Notes under the pieces: model-generated
Seen by the model: only the letters and a program-made list of their open reading frames with translations
Database searches by the model: none
Told to the model about the DNA's origin: nothing
Program-made: the position numbers and the translations under genes
Shown: positions 24,185 through 32,762 of the stretch, one piece after another
How the letters are laid out: each line of letters starts with the position of its first letter
How positions within the stretch are numbered: the stretch's first letter is position 1
Assembly: GCA_043101635.1 (NCBI GenBank)
Contig: JBICIE010000224.1
Span: forward strand, 1-63,769
Direction: 5' to 3'
Length of the DNA stretch: 63,769 nt
Source of the DNA: CAYMJK01 sp043101635
GTDB lineage: Bacteria > Planctomycetota > Phycisphaerae > Phycisphaerales > UBA1924

Positions 24185-25525
24185 TCAATCCGGCGCCAGC
24201 AGTTTCAGCATGGGCTCGATGTCGCGCTCGTCGACCAGGTCATCCCCGTTGACATCCGCCCGCAGGCGCGGGCAGCCGGGGTATTGCGCTGCAAACGCCG
24301 CGGGATCGCTCACCGCGAGCGTGAACGGATCGAGGTCGAAGCCGTCGATGCGTCCGTCGCAGTTCATATCGCCGGCGCAGCGGTTCATCCAGCGGGCCAC
24401 CATGCCGGAGTCGTATCCGCCCGCCTGCGCAAAGAAGCCGCCGACGTACAGGCTCGGGCCCGCCTCATCCGCCAGCGACGCCACGCCGAAGACGTTGCCA
24501 TCCAGCCCCGTCCCCAGGCCGGACCACGCGCTGCCGTCCCACCTGGCGACGTGTGGCGCGGGCCTCCCGTCCGCCTCGGTGAAGTTCCCCACGACCAGCA
24601 GGGCCGGCCCGGCGCCGTCATCGTGGATCACCATCCGCCGCCCGATGTCGTTGAACCCGTCGCCCACTGCGCTCCACTGCCGCCCGTCCCAGCGCGCGAT
24701 GCGGTTCACCGGCTTGCCGCCGGCCAGCGTCGGATGCCCGGTCAGATAGAGCGCCGGGCCGCTGCCATCGTCGAAGACGATCATGCCGCGGACGAGATCG
24801 TTGACGCCCTCGCCCAGCGCCTCCCAGCGGGCCCCGTCCCATCGCGCAACGTTGCTCGCCGCGACCCCGCCGGCGCTGGCGAACGAGCCGGCCACGTACA
24901 TCGCCGGCCCGCGCCCGTCGTCGAAGATCGCCAGGGCCCGGATCGTCTCCTTCTCGCCCGAGACGCCCCCGCCGACCGCCGACCAGCCGGCGCCGTCCCA
25001 GCGCGCCAGGCGCAGCGCCTGCGCCCCGCCCGCCGCGGTGAAGTTCCCGCCGACGTACAGGGCCGGGCCCGTGCCATCGTCGTACGTGAGCAGGGCGTTG
25101 CGCACCGTGCCGTTGACGCCGCCGGCGAGATCCTCCCACCGCGTCCCGCTCCAGCGCGCAATGCTGTTGACCAGTCGTCCCTCGGCGTGGCTGAAGTCGC
25201 CGCCGGCAAACAGGGCCGCGCCGCGCCCGTCATCATGGATGATCAGTCCGTGCACGGTGCCGTTGCCGGGGCCCAGGCCGGCGCCGATCGGGGCCCAGGT
25301 TCCACCCTCGCGCCGGGCGATCTTGCTCACCGGCTCGTCGCCCCAGCGCGTGAAGCTGCCGCCGACGTACAGGGCCGGGCCGCTGCCATCATCCAGCGTC
25401 GCCATCGCCGAGATGAACTGGTCGAATCCGGGCTCGCCAAATCCGGGCGCCCACCCGCCGGGGCACTGAGCCCAGGCGGGCGCGGCGGTCAGCGCGGCAA
25501 GCGTCGCGAGGCGCAGCAGAGACAT
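24185..25525 (-). CDS. Secreted seven-repeat propeller with dockerin-like end
   Basis: 446 residues: signal peptide LLRLATLAALTAAPAWAQ, then seven repeats of about 50 residues with core DDGxGPALYVGGxF and ARWDGxxWxxLGxG, a layout that should close into a seven-bladed beta-propeller. The C-terminus has two classical dockerin I-type calcium loops, DMNCDGRIDGFDLDPFTLAV and DVNGDDLVDERDIEPMLKLL. Probably extracellular, with an unknown ligand. The ATG at 25525 is taken; a TATACT box seven bases before it suggests a leaderless message. Confidence 0.75.
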   Translation of the reverse strand: MSLLRLATLAALTAAPAWAQCPGGWAPGFGEPGFDQFISAMATLDDGSGPALYVGGSFTRWGDEPVSKIARREGGTWAPIGAGLGPGNGTVHGLIIHDDGRGAALFAGGDFSHAEGRLVNSIARWSGTRWEDLAGGVNGTVRNALLTYDDGTGPALYVGGNFTAAGGAQALRLARWDGAGWSAVGGGVSGEKETIRALAIFDDGRGPAMYVAGSFASAGGVAASNVARWDGARWEALGEGVNDLVRGMIVFDDGSGPALYLTGHPTLAGGKPVNRIARWDGRQWSAVGDGFNDIGRRMVIHDDGAGPALLVVGNFTEADGRPAPHVARWDGSAWSGLGTGLDGNVFGVASLADEAGPSLYVGGFFAQAGGYDSGMVARWMNRCAGDMNCDGRIDGFDLDPFTLAVSDPAAFAAQYPGCPRLRADVNGDDLVDERDIEPMLKLLAPD

Positions 25526-25532
25526 CGTCGCG

Positions 25533-25538
25533 AGTATA
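25533..25538 (-). promoter_or_regulatory. Probable -10 box, leaderless start
   Basis: TATACT on the minus strand, seven bases from the ATG at 25525. Confidence 0.5.
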
Positions 25539-25621
25539 CCGGCGCTGCGCAGCGCCGCCAGCAATACGCCGCGGTCCGGTTATCGCGCCTCACTTTGCTC
25601 GGCGGTGGCGCCAGCAGGCTG

Positions 25622-25627
25622 TATACT
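25622..25627 (+). promoter_or_regulatory. Probable -10 box, leaderless start
   Basis: TATACT three bases before GTG 25631 and six before GTG 25634; the spacing favours initiation at 25634. Mirrors the divergent box at 25533. Confidence 0.5.
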
Positions 25628-25633
25628 GGCGTG

Positions 25634-26461
25634 GTGAGGAGAGCCGCCGGAGCCATCGCACTGATCGTCGGCTGCTGTGCGCCATGCGCCGGCGCCCAGT
25701 CCCTGCGCATCTTCCTGGCGGCCGAGGGCCTCGCCGACCCCGCCGACCCCACCTCGCCCCTGGCTGGCCCGCCCACATTGGCCGTGCCGACGCTGGGCGC
25801 CGTCGGCGCTCCGGCGCGGGCCTACCTCTGGGCCGCCCCCGACCGCGCTGCCGACCAGTGGCACGCAATCTCGCTGGGCGTGCGGACCCGGGGCCTGCTG
25901 CGCCTGACCTCGATTGCGCTGCTCGACGCCGACCCCGGCGCCGGCCGCTGGGATCGGGTGCGGCCCGGCGCCATCGCGCCCGATGGTCGCACCGCCGGCG
26001 GCGTTGCCCTGCTCGCCCTGCCCGGCCTCACCGGCGCCGGCGCGGTCCGTGGCGATCCGCCCGGTCCCGACCCCCGCTACGACCCCGCCACAGCGGCAAC
26101 GCTGATCGGCTGGATCGAGGTCACCGGGGCCGGCGCCGTCTTCCTGGAGATCGGCGACCTGGGCGTCTGCCGCGCGGGCGGGGCCGGGCCCCCGGGCGAC
26201 ACCGTCTGGCTCGGCTTCGGCGACGAGGGCGCCGGCCTCCGCGGCGGGGACGTCGGCGCAGCCTCGCCGGCGCCGGACCTGCTCGTCGAGGGATGCCCGG
26301 CTGACCTCACGGGCGATGGCGCCCTCGATCTGACCGACTTCCTGGCCTTCCAGTCGCTGTTCGCCGCCGGCGACCTTCGGGCGGATTTCGACCTCAGTGG
26401 CCAACTCGACCTGTTCGACTTCCTGAGCTTCCAGACGCTGTTTGCCGCCGGATGCCCCTAG
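25634..26461 (+). CDS. Secreted protein with 55-residue C-terminal tag
   Basis: 275 residues: signal peptide RRAAGAIALIVGCCAPCAGA, a beta-sandwich-like body (IFLAAEGLADPADPTSPLAG, IGWIEVTGAGAVFLEIGDLG) and the tag, opening CPADLTGDGALDLTDFLAFQ and ending FAAGCP. The body resembles cohesin-like or general carbohydrate-binding sandwiches but is not assignable. Divergently transcribed from the propeller gene at 24185; both have TATACT boxes directly at the start codon. GTG start at 25634 or 25631. Confidence 0.65.
   Translation: MRRAAGAIALIVGCCAPCAGAQSLRIFLAAEGLADPADPTSPLAGPPTLAVPTLGAVGAPARAYLWAAPDRAADQWHAISLGVRTRGLLRLTSIALLDADPGAGRWDRVRPGAIAPDGRTAGGVALLALPGLTGAGAVRGDPPGPDPRYDPATAATLIGWIEVTGAGAVFLEIGDLGVCRAGGAGPPGDTVWLGFGDEGAGLRGGDVGAASPAPDLLVEGCPADLTGDGALDLTDFLAFQSLFAAGDLRADFDLSGQLDLFDFLSFQTLFAAGCP
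26294..26461 (+). other. 55-residue dockerin-like C-terminal tag
   Basis: Same length and Cys...GCP frame as the metallopeptidase tags; the second unit (DFDLSGQLDLFDFLSFQTLF) has lost the canonical DGDG spacing. Confidence 0.7.
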
Positions 26462-26563
26462 GCAAGCGGTGGGGGATCCCACCAGGCGCGCCGGTGTGCG
26501 TCTGCGGGCCCGCGGCCTACGGTTTTGCCGCGGCAGGGCCGCTTCAGGAAAGGGAGCAGCAGC

Positions 26564-27595
26564 ATGGCTATTCGAGTGGGAATCAACGGCTTCGGACGCA
26601 TCGGCCGGCTGGTCTATCGCATCGCGGAACAGCGCGAGGATATCGAGATCGTCGCGGTCAACGACCTCGTCCCGGCGGACAACCTCGCCTATCTCCTGAA
26701 GTACGACACGCTGCACGGCCAGTTCCGCATCGGCGACACCCACGCCGTCATCGAGGCCGGCGAGGACTCCTTCACGGTCAACGGGCACGTGACGAAGACG
26801 TTCGCCATCAAGGACCCGTCCGAGTTGCCCTGGGGCGACCTCGGCGTGGACTACGTGCTCGAGTCCACCGGGCTGTTCACCAAAGGCGCCGACGCTCGCA
26901 AGCACATCGACGGCGGCGGCGCCAAGCGCGTGCTGCTGAGCGCCCCGACCAAGACGCCCGAGGAGGTCCGCACCTTCTGCTTCAAGGTCAATCACGAGGA
27001 GTATGACGCCTCGAAGGACTATGTGCTCTCCAACGCCAGTTGCACCACCAACTGCCTGGCGCCGATCGCCAAGGTCATCGATGACGAGTTCGGCATCGAG
27101 GAAGGCCTGATGGCGACCATCCACGCCGTCACCGCCAGTCAACCGACCCAGGATGGCCCCTCCAAGAAGGACTTCCGCGGCGGGCGCAACGGCTATCTGA
27201 ACATCATCCCGGCCTCGACCGGCGCCGCCAAGGCGGTGGCCCTGTGCCTGCCGCAGCTCAAGGGCAAGCTCACCGGCATGGCCTTCCGCGTGCCGACCGG
27301 CGATGTCTCGTGCGTCGACCTGACGGTGCGCACGAAGAAGGCGACCAGCTACAAGACCATCTGCGCCGCCATGAAGAAGGCCGCTGATGGCCCGATGCAC
27401 GGCGTGCTCGGCTACACCGAAGAGGAAGTCGTCTCCAGCGACTTCATCGGCGACCATCGCAGCAGCATCTTCGACGCCGGCGCCGGCATCGAACTGTCCG
27501 ATCGCTTCTTCAAGGTGGTGAGCTGGTACGACAACGAGGCCGGCTACAGCGCCCGCTGCATCGACATGATCCGGTACATGGCGAGCAAGGACTGA
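26564..27595 (+). CDS. gap: Glyceraldehyde-3-phosphate dehydrogenase
   Basis: 343 residues, type I GAPDH of glycolysis and gluconeogenesis (NAD-dependent oxidative phosphorylation of glyceraldehyde 3-phosphate, cytoplasm). GINGFGRIGRLVYRIAEQ gives the NAD-binding turn; SNASCTTNCLAP holds the catalytic Cys; FRVPTGDVSCVDLTV and SWYDNEAGYSARCIDM are standard. The ATG at 26564 is used, with AAAGGGAGCAGC upstream. The convergent regulator gene ends 15 bases after its stop. Confidence 0.95.
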   Translation: MAIRVGINGFGRIGRLVYRIAEQREDIEIVAVNDLVPADNLAYLLKYDTLHGQFRIGDTHAVIEAGEDSFTVNGHVTKTFAIKDPSELPWGDLGVDYVLESTGLFTKGADARKHIDGGGAKRVLLSAPTKTPEEVRTFCFKVNHEEYDASKDYVLSNASCTTNCLAPIAKVIDDEFGIEEGLMATIHAVTASQPTQDGPSKKDFRGGRNGYLNIIPASTGAAKAVALCLPQLKGKLTGMAFRVPTGDVSCVDLTVRTKKATSYKTICAAMKKAADGPMHGVLGYTEEEVVSSDFIGDHRSSIFDAGAGIELSDRFFKVVSWYDNEAGYSARCIDMIRYMASKD

Positions 27596-27610
27596 GCTGC
27601 TGCGCATCCG

Positions 27611-29209
27611 CTACGAACGGCCGTCCACCGGCGTGAGCGCCAGCCCCGCTGATTCGAGGGCGTCCTCGATCCGGCGCGCCAGATCCTTGTCCTTGACATA
27701 GCGCGCGATGAGCCAGCGGCCTCGTTCGGGGAAGTCGGGCCTGATTTCCAGCAATTGCTGGATCGGGACGCTGGCCCCGTCGCCCCGGCCGGCAGCCACG
27801 AGCGCGACCGCCTGCATGAGAGGGCTCCAGAAGTAGGCCTCCGGCGCCGACTTGCGCGCTGCGTCGAGGGCCTCCTCCGGATCGCGCCGCCGAAGGGCGT
27901 CCAGCCACAGCCCGCAGTAGCAGGCGCGCCGGGGGAACGGATTGATCTGCACGGCCTTTCTAATCATGTCCGGGCCCCGTTCCCAGTCGCCCGACAGCGT
28001 GAGCAGATAGCCGACCGCATCAAGCCAGAAGACCGAGCCGCTGCTGACGCGCAGCGCGGCGTCCGCTTGGGCCCGCGCCTCGTCGAGCTCGTCCCCCAGC
28101 AGGAGCACGTAGGCGAGAATCACGAGGCTCTGGACATCCAGCGGGGCGAGTTCGGCGCCGCGCCGGGCCGCGGCGATCGAGTCCTCGATGGGGATGACAT
28201 CACCCGGGAGGCCCAGCCCGAACTGAATGGCGCCGATGCGAGCCAGATACGACCACGCCAGGGCGCAGCCCGGGCTGGAGCGCACGGCCTGACGAAGCGC
28301 GGCGAGGGCATCATCAAACGCCTGCGGCTCGTGCGTGGTCTCGAGGTAGAGGGTGCGAAGAATGGCCTCGTAGACGCTCCCCGCGGCACGAGGTCGGCGC
28401 GGCGTCGGGCTTACGAACTGCGACGCCAGGACGCCGCGTTCCTCGGCGACCGTTGCCGCCGTCGTCTGCACCACCTCGTCCAGGGCGGCGCCTCGTTCGA
28501 GGCCGGCGCCGCAGGTGAACGTGTGCGCCCAGGTCTGACCTCCTGTGCGCGTGTCCACGAGATGGAGCGTGACCCTCAGATCGTCTCCCCGCAATGCGAG
28601 TGCGCCGGTCAGTTCGAACTGCGGCAGCCGGGCTCCGCTCGGTTCGGGCGCGGCGCCCCGGGACAGGAACACGCCGATGGCCCCGTACTGGTTCAATTCC
28701 GCCGCCAGATCGAAGGCCAGCCCCTGGGCGATGAACTCCACCTCGGGCCGGCCCGTCAGGTTGCGCAGCGGCGAGACGAGCAGCGTCGGCCATGTTTCCA
28801 CGGCGTCGCGTGTGGCGTCGGGAGCGGCCGGGCCCGGCTGGGGCTCGCGGTATCGGAACGTCGGGACGTAGCGGCCCTTGGGCAGACCGATCAGGATTCG
28901 GTCGGATCGGCCCGCGGTGAGGTAGTAGTGATCGAGCGACCGGCGCACCCGCCCTGCCTGCATGCGCACGATGGGATCGGTCGCCGGATCAAACTCGCCG
29001 CGCCGTCCGAAGACCCGACTGGCGATGGCGTGCTGGGAAATCGCCTGCGTGCGGCCGGCGAGGGTCTCCTCCACGACGAATCGGAGGAAATCTCTCGACC
29101 GCTGGCTCGTGTCGAAGTCCGGGCTGCCGGCGATCCGCTCGAGCTGAGCGCGGACGTCCGCCTCGCCCGGCGCGGAATCCGGCTCCGTGATCCCGTCGGC
29201 AGCGGTCAT
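27611..29209 (-). CDS. Winged-helix/TolB-like/TPR regulator
   Basis: 532 residues. The N-terminal ~115 (RDFLRFVVEETLAGRTQAIS, MQAGRVRRSLDHYYLTAGR, IGLPKGRYVPTFRY) form the DNA-binding-like domain of large TPR proteins often mislabelled adenylate cyclase; no cyclase domain is present. Residues 140-270 (VSPLRNLTGRPEVEFIAQGL) are a TolB-N/FlgO-like module, and the rest is TPR helices. There is no signal peptide or membrane segment, so it is probably cytoplasmic. It is divergent from the DUF1254-phosphatase-sulfatase locus across 122 bases and is the natural candidate to control it, which is inference. Confidence 0.68.
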   Translation of the reverse strand: MTAADGITEPDSAPGEADVRAQLERIAGSPDFDTSQRSRDFLRFVVEETLAGRTQAISQHAIASRVFGRRGEFDPATDPIVRMQAGRVRRSLDHYYLTAGRSDRILIGLPKGRYVPTFRYREPQPGPAAPDATRDAVETWPTLLVSPLRNLTGRPEVEFIAQGLAFDLAAELNQYGAIGVFLSRGAAPEPSGARLPQFELTGALALRGDDLRVTLHLVDTRTGGQTWAHTFTCGAGLERGAALDEVVQTTAATVAEERGVLASQFVSPTPRRPRAAGSVYEAILRTLYLETTHEPQAFDDALAALRQAVRSSPGCALAWSYLARIGAIQFGLGLPGDVIPIEDSIAAARRGAELAPLDVQSLVILAYVLLLGDELDEARAQADAALRVSSGSVFWLDAVGYLLTLSGDWERGPDMIRKAVQINPFPRRACYCGLWLDALRRRDPEEALDAARKSAPEAYFWSPLMQAVALVAAGRGDGASVPIQQLLEIRPDFPERGRWLIARYVKDKDLARRIEDALESAGLALTPVDGRS

Positions 29210-29331
29210 CCGGCCCCCTTCTGCAGTCCCAGGATCACCAGTCTACCGGGGGTCCGTCCGCGGCGTCAATAACCGTAACTTACGCGGCTTGACACTACTC
29301 ACGATCGTCCCTTCTGGAGATCCTCACCACT

Positions 29332-29604
29332 GTGACGGACGGCAGGGACCCACAGACGCTCCTCGACGTGCTGGCCCGTTTCCCCGGATCGGGAAACCGG
29401 ATCCGAGACCTGTTCAAGAAGAATGAGCAGTTCCGCGAGATGTGTGCCGACTACACCGACTGCCTGTCCGCGTTCCGGCGGCTCCGGGAGCAGGGTGCGG
29501 CGCGGGACGAGCGGATCGAGGAATACGGCGAGATGCGGGCGTACCTGGAGCGAGAACTCCTCGTCCAGATCTCGGGCGCCGCGGGCGAGCGCAGCGGGGC
29601 GTGA
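29332..29604 (+). CDS. Small helical protein heading the DUF1254 locus
   Basis: 90 residues, charged and helical (VLARFPGSGNRIRDLFKKNE, CLSAFRRLREQGAARDERIE), no membrane segment. Not recognised by name. GTG start. It ends 34 bases before the DUF1254/DUF1214 lipoprotein ATG in the same direction and is probably co-transcribed with it. Confidence 0.55.
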   Translation: MTDGRDPQTLLDVLARFPGSGNRIRDLFKKNEQFREMCADYTDCLSAFRRLREQGAARDERIEEYGEMRAYLERELLVQISGAAGERSGA

Positions 29605-29638
29605 CGTGACGGACCGGACAAGCGGGAGGAACTCGAAC

Positions 29639-32600
29639 ATGAAAAGCCTGAGACACGCACCGATCCTCGTCGTCGCGAGCATGCTCGCCGTCGCCGCCGG
29701 CTGCTGGAGCGGATCGGCGTCGGAGGCCGACGCGACCGAACCCATCGAGTATGAACCGATCCCATCGTCGATCCTGACCCCCAACCGCGTCGAGACCCGA
29801 CTCGGCACGCTTGAGTTCTTCGACGGCTATCCGAAATCGGAAACCGTCGAGTTAGTCTACGACAACCTCGATTTTCAACGCGGCGTGCGCGCCTTCATCG
29901 ACGGTCTGCCGATCGCTTCGCTGTACGCCATGCGCGAGGGATTCCGTGAGGTTGGCGCCGTCAATGGCACGGTCGGGATCTTCGAAAGCCTGATGGACGC
30001 CCGGACGCTGTTCCTGACCGCCAATACCGAGAGCGTGTACGCGGGGACCTGGCTCGACCTCAAGGACGGGCCGATGGTCGTCGAGAGCCCGCCCAACACC
30101 CTCGGCATCCTCGACGATTTCTTCTTCGGGTACGTGACCGACCTGGGCAACGCCGGACCGGACCGCGGCCAGGGCGGCAAGTTCCTGATTCTCCCGCCGG
30201 GCTACGAAGGCGATGTGCCCGAGGGGTATTACACTTTCACCTCGAGAACCTACGGCAACTGGCTCATCTGGCGCGGTTTCCTTGAGGACGGCGACCCGCA
30301 GCCGGCGGTGGCGAACCTCAAGGCGAATATCCGGATCTACCCGCTGGCGCAGCGCGAAGAACGGCCCGCCAGCGAGTTCGTCAACCTGTCGGGCCTCGCC
30401 TTCAACACCATCCACGCCAATGACATCACTTTCTTCGAGGAAGTGCACGCGGTTCTGCAGGAAGAGCCCGTCGACGCCCTCGACCCTGAGTTCCTAGGTT
30501 TGCTGGCCGCCATCGGCATCGAGAAGGGCAAGCCCTTCGCACCGGACGCACGCATGGCCGACATCCTCACGGACGCGGCCGCCGTGGGCAACGCCACCGC
30601 GCGGGCCATAGTTTACAGGACCCGCGATCCCAGGGCCTATCTCTTCGAAGACAGCGCCTGGAAGACCGGCTTCATCGGCGGCAGCCACGAGTTCGAGGTC
30701 GACGGAGTCCGCCTGCTCGATGGACGCACGATGTTCTTCTACTACGCCACCGGAATCACCCCCGCCATGGCGGCAAAGATGGTCGGTATCGGATCGCAGT
30801 ACGCCGGCGCCATGATCGACTCGGAAGGTCGGGCGTTGGATGGCGGCTATACCTATCGACTGCACATGCCGCCCGATGTGCCGGTCAAGGACTTCTGGTC
30901 TCTGGTGCTCTACGACAACCAGACCCGGTCCATGCTGCAGACCGACCAATCGTTCCCCAGCCTGAACAGCGAGCGCGGCGTCGAGCAGAACGCGGACGGC
31001 TCGACCGATGTCTACTTCGGACCGAGCGCTCCAGAAGGGAAGGAGAGCAACTGGATCCAGACCATCCCCGGCAAGGGCTGGAGCGTCATCCTGCGGCTCT
31101 ATGGACCGCTCGAGCCCTGGTTCGACAAGGAATGGCAACCCGGAGAGATCGAGCGTCTCGACGATGTGCCGGCCGTGGCGGCCACGGATGCACGTCCGCG
31201 CATGGCGACGGAGATACCGGCCGCCATCACCACGCCGGATCGCGTCGAGACCCGCATCGGCGCCCTCGAGTTCTTCGACGGCTTCCCGACGGAGGCGACG
31301 GCTGAGCTCGTCTACGACAACCTCGATTTCCTGCGCAGCATCGAGGCGTTCCTCTCCGCGTGCCCGGCCGCTTCGCTCGACGCAATGCTCGACGGCATCG
31401 GCTCGCTCGGTGTCGACCGGAACGGCGCCATCTCCATCACCGAGACGCTGCTGGATGCGCGGGCGCTCTACCTGACGCCCAACACCGAGAGCGTCTACAT
31501 CGGTGGCCCGCTCGACTTGAGCGACGGCCCGATCGTCGTCGAGAGCCCGCCGAACACACTGGGCATGGTCAACGACCACTTCTTCCGCTACGTGTCAGAC
31601 ATGGGCAACGCCGGCCCGGACCGCGGTCAGGGCGGACAGTTCCTCTACCTGCCACCCGACTGGGTTGGCGACGTGCCGGAGGGCTACTTCACCTTCCGCT
31701 CACCAACCTACAAGAACCTGATGTTCTGGCGAGGCTTTCTCGTTGATGGGGACCCTCAACCCGCCATCGACGCCGCCAAAGAGATGATCAAGGTCTATCC
31801 GCTGGGAGAGACGGCCGACGCCGCCGACATGAATTTCATCAACACCTCCGGACGGTTCCACAACACGATCCACGCCAACGACTTCGGTTTCTACGGCGAG
31901 GTGCACTCCGTCATCGACGAGGAGCCCGCCGCGGCCTTCAGCCCGGAGATCCTCGGCTTGCTGGCGGCGATCGGCGTCGAGAAGGGCGAACCCTTCGCCC
32001 CGGACGCGCGGATGCGGAAGATACTCGAGGAGGCAGCCGCCGTGGGCAACGCGACGGCGCGCGCGATCTCGTTCCGCACCCGAGATCGGCGCGCATTCTA
32101 TTACGAGGACTCGGCTTGGTTCACCGCTTTCGTGGGCGGCAGCCACGAGTTCCTCCGCGAGAGCGGCGCCCGCGATCTCGACGCGAGGACCATGTTCCAC
32201 TACGGGTACACGGCGGTGACGCCGGCCATGGTGGCCAAGATCGTCGGTGTCGGCTCGCAGTACGCCGTCGCTTGCCTCGACGCCGACGGCAACTACCTCG
32301 ACGGTTCAATGACATACTCGCTGACCCTGCCGCCCGGCATCCCCGCCAAGGACTTCTGGTCGTTTGTCAACTACGACCCGCAGACGCGCTCGCTGCTGCA
32401 GACGCCGACCACGCCGTTCCCGAGCGTCAGCAGCCAGAGCGGCGAGGTCCATGCGAATGCCGACGGCAGCACCACCATCTGGTTCGGGCCGGAGCCGCCG
32501 GACGGGAGAGAATCCAACTGGGTTCCGACCGTTCCCGGCAAGGGCTGGTTCACGGTCCTGCGCCTCTACGGGCCGCTTGAGCCGTGGTTCGAGCAGACCT

Positions 32601-32653
32601 GGCGTCCCGGCGATGTCGAAGCCATGAAGCACAGCCCGCAAGACCCTGGATAA
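29639..32653 (+). CDS. Double DUF1254/DUF1214 lipoprotein
   Basis: 1004 residues: a lipoprotein signal ending LAVAAGC, then two complete DUF1254-DUF1214 proteins in tandem (about 35-505 and 515-995). Paired landmarks are VETRLGTLEFFDGYPKSETV / VETRIGALEFFDGFPTEATA, DLGNAGPDRGQGGKFLILPP / DMGNAGPDRGQGGQFLYLPP, and IPGKGWSVILRLYGPLEPWF / VPGKGWFTVLRLYGPLEPWF. Single-length members of about 470 residues are the norm, so this is an internal duplication. Function unknown; these proteins are usually exported. AGCGGGAGGA precedes the ATG at 29639. It lies upstream of alkaline phosphatase and arylsulfatase genes. Confidence 0.8.
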   Translation: MKSLRHAPILVVASMLAVAAGCWSGSASEADATEPIEYEPIPSSILTPNRVETRLGTLEFFDGYPKSETVELVYDNLDFQRGVRAFIDGLPIASLYAMREGFREVGAVNGTVGIFESLMDARTLFLTANTESVYAGTWLDLKDGPMVVESPPNTLGILDDFFFGYVTDLGNAGPDRGQGGKFLILPPGYEGDVPEGYYTFTSRTYGNWLIWRGFLEDGDPQPAVANLKANIRIYPLAQREERPASEFVNLSGLAFNTIHANDITFFEEVHAVLQEEPVDALDPEFLGLLAAIGIEKGKPFAPDARMADILTDAAAVGNATARAIVYRTRDPRAYLFEDSAWKTGFIGGSHEFEVDGVRLLDGRTMFFYYATGITPAMAAKMVGIGSQYAGAMIDSEGRALDGGYTYRLHMPPDVPVKDFWSLVLYDNQTRSMLQTDQSFPSLNSERGVEQNADGSTDVYFGPSAPEGKESNWIQTIPGKGWSVILRLYGPLEPWFDKEWQPGEIERLDDVPAVAATDARPRMATEIPAAITTPDRVETRIGALEFFDGFPTEATAELVYDNLDFLRSIEAFLSACPAASLDAMLDGIGSLGVDRNGAISITETLLDARALYLTPNTESVYIGGPLDLSDGPIVVESPPNTLGMVNDHFFRYVSDMGNAGPDRGQGGQFLYLPPDWVGDVPEGYFTFRSPTYKNLMFWRGFLVDGDPQPAIDAAKEMIKVYPLGETADAADMNFINTSGRFHNTIHANDFGFYGEVHSVIDEEPAAAFSPEILGLLAAIGVEKGEPFAPDARMRKILEEAAAVGNATARAISFRTRDRRAFYYEDSAWFTAFVGGSHEFLRESGARDLDARTMFHYGYTAVTPAMVAKIVGVGSQYAVACLDADGNYLDGSMTYSLTLPPGIPAKDFWSFVNYDPQTRSLLQTPTTPFPSVSSQSGEVHANADGSTTIWFGPEPPDGRESNWVPTVPGKGWFTVLRLYGPLEPWFEQTWRPGDVEAMKHSPQDPG

Positions 32654-32699
32654 GAAGCATGATGAAGACCGATGAACCGCACTTCGATACGAAATCGAT

Positions 32700-32716
32700 T
32701 CTCAGCGACGCTGAGA
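32700..32716. promoter_or_regulatory. Perfect dyad in phosphatase leader
   Basis: TCTCAGCG-A-CGCTGAGA, an 8-bp perfect inverted repeat with one central base, 10 bases before the ATG at 32727. Could be an operator or a translational hairpin. Confidence 0.35.
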
Positions 32717-32762
32717 GGATGAGGAAATGAGGACGGCGAGCCTTTCCGATCGGAGGGTCACA

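Noticed and set aside
26468..26483. Hairpin GGTGGG-GGAT-CCCACC after the stop of the gene at 25634 as a terminator
   Set aside because: Only a 6-bp stem, no T-run, and it lies in the short gap before gap; too weak to list.
27611..29209. Adenylate cyclase annotation for the TPR regulator
   Set aside because: No class III cyclase catalytic domain can be seen; only winged-helix-like, TolB-like and TPR regions.
29289..29317. TTGACA at 29289 as the promoter of the DUF1254 locus
   Set aside because: The -35 is perfect but the hexamer 17 bp downstream (TTCTGG) is not a credible -10.
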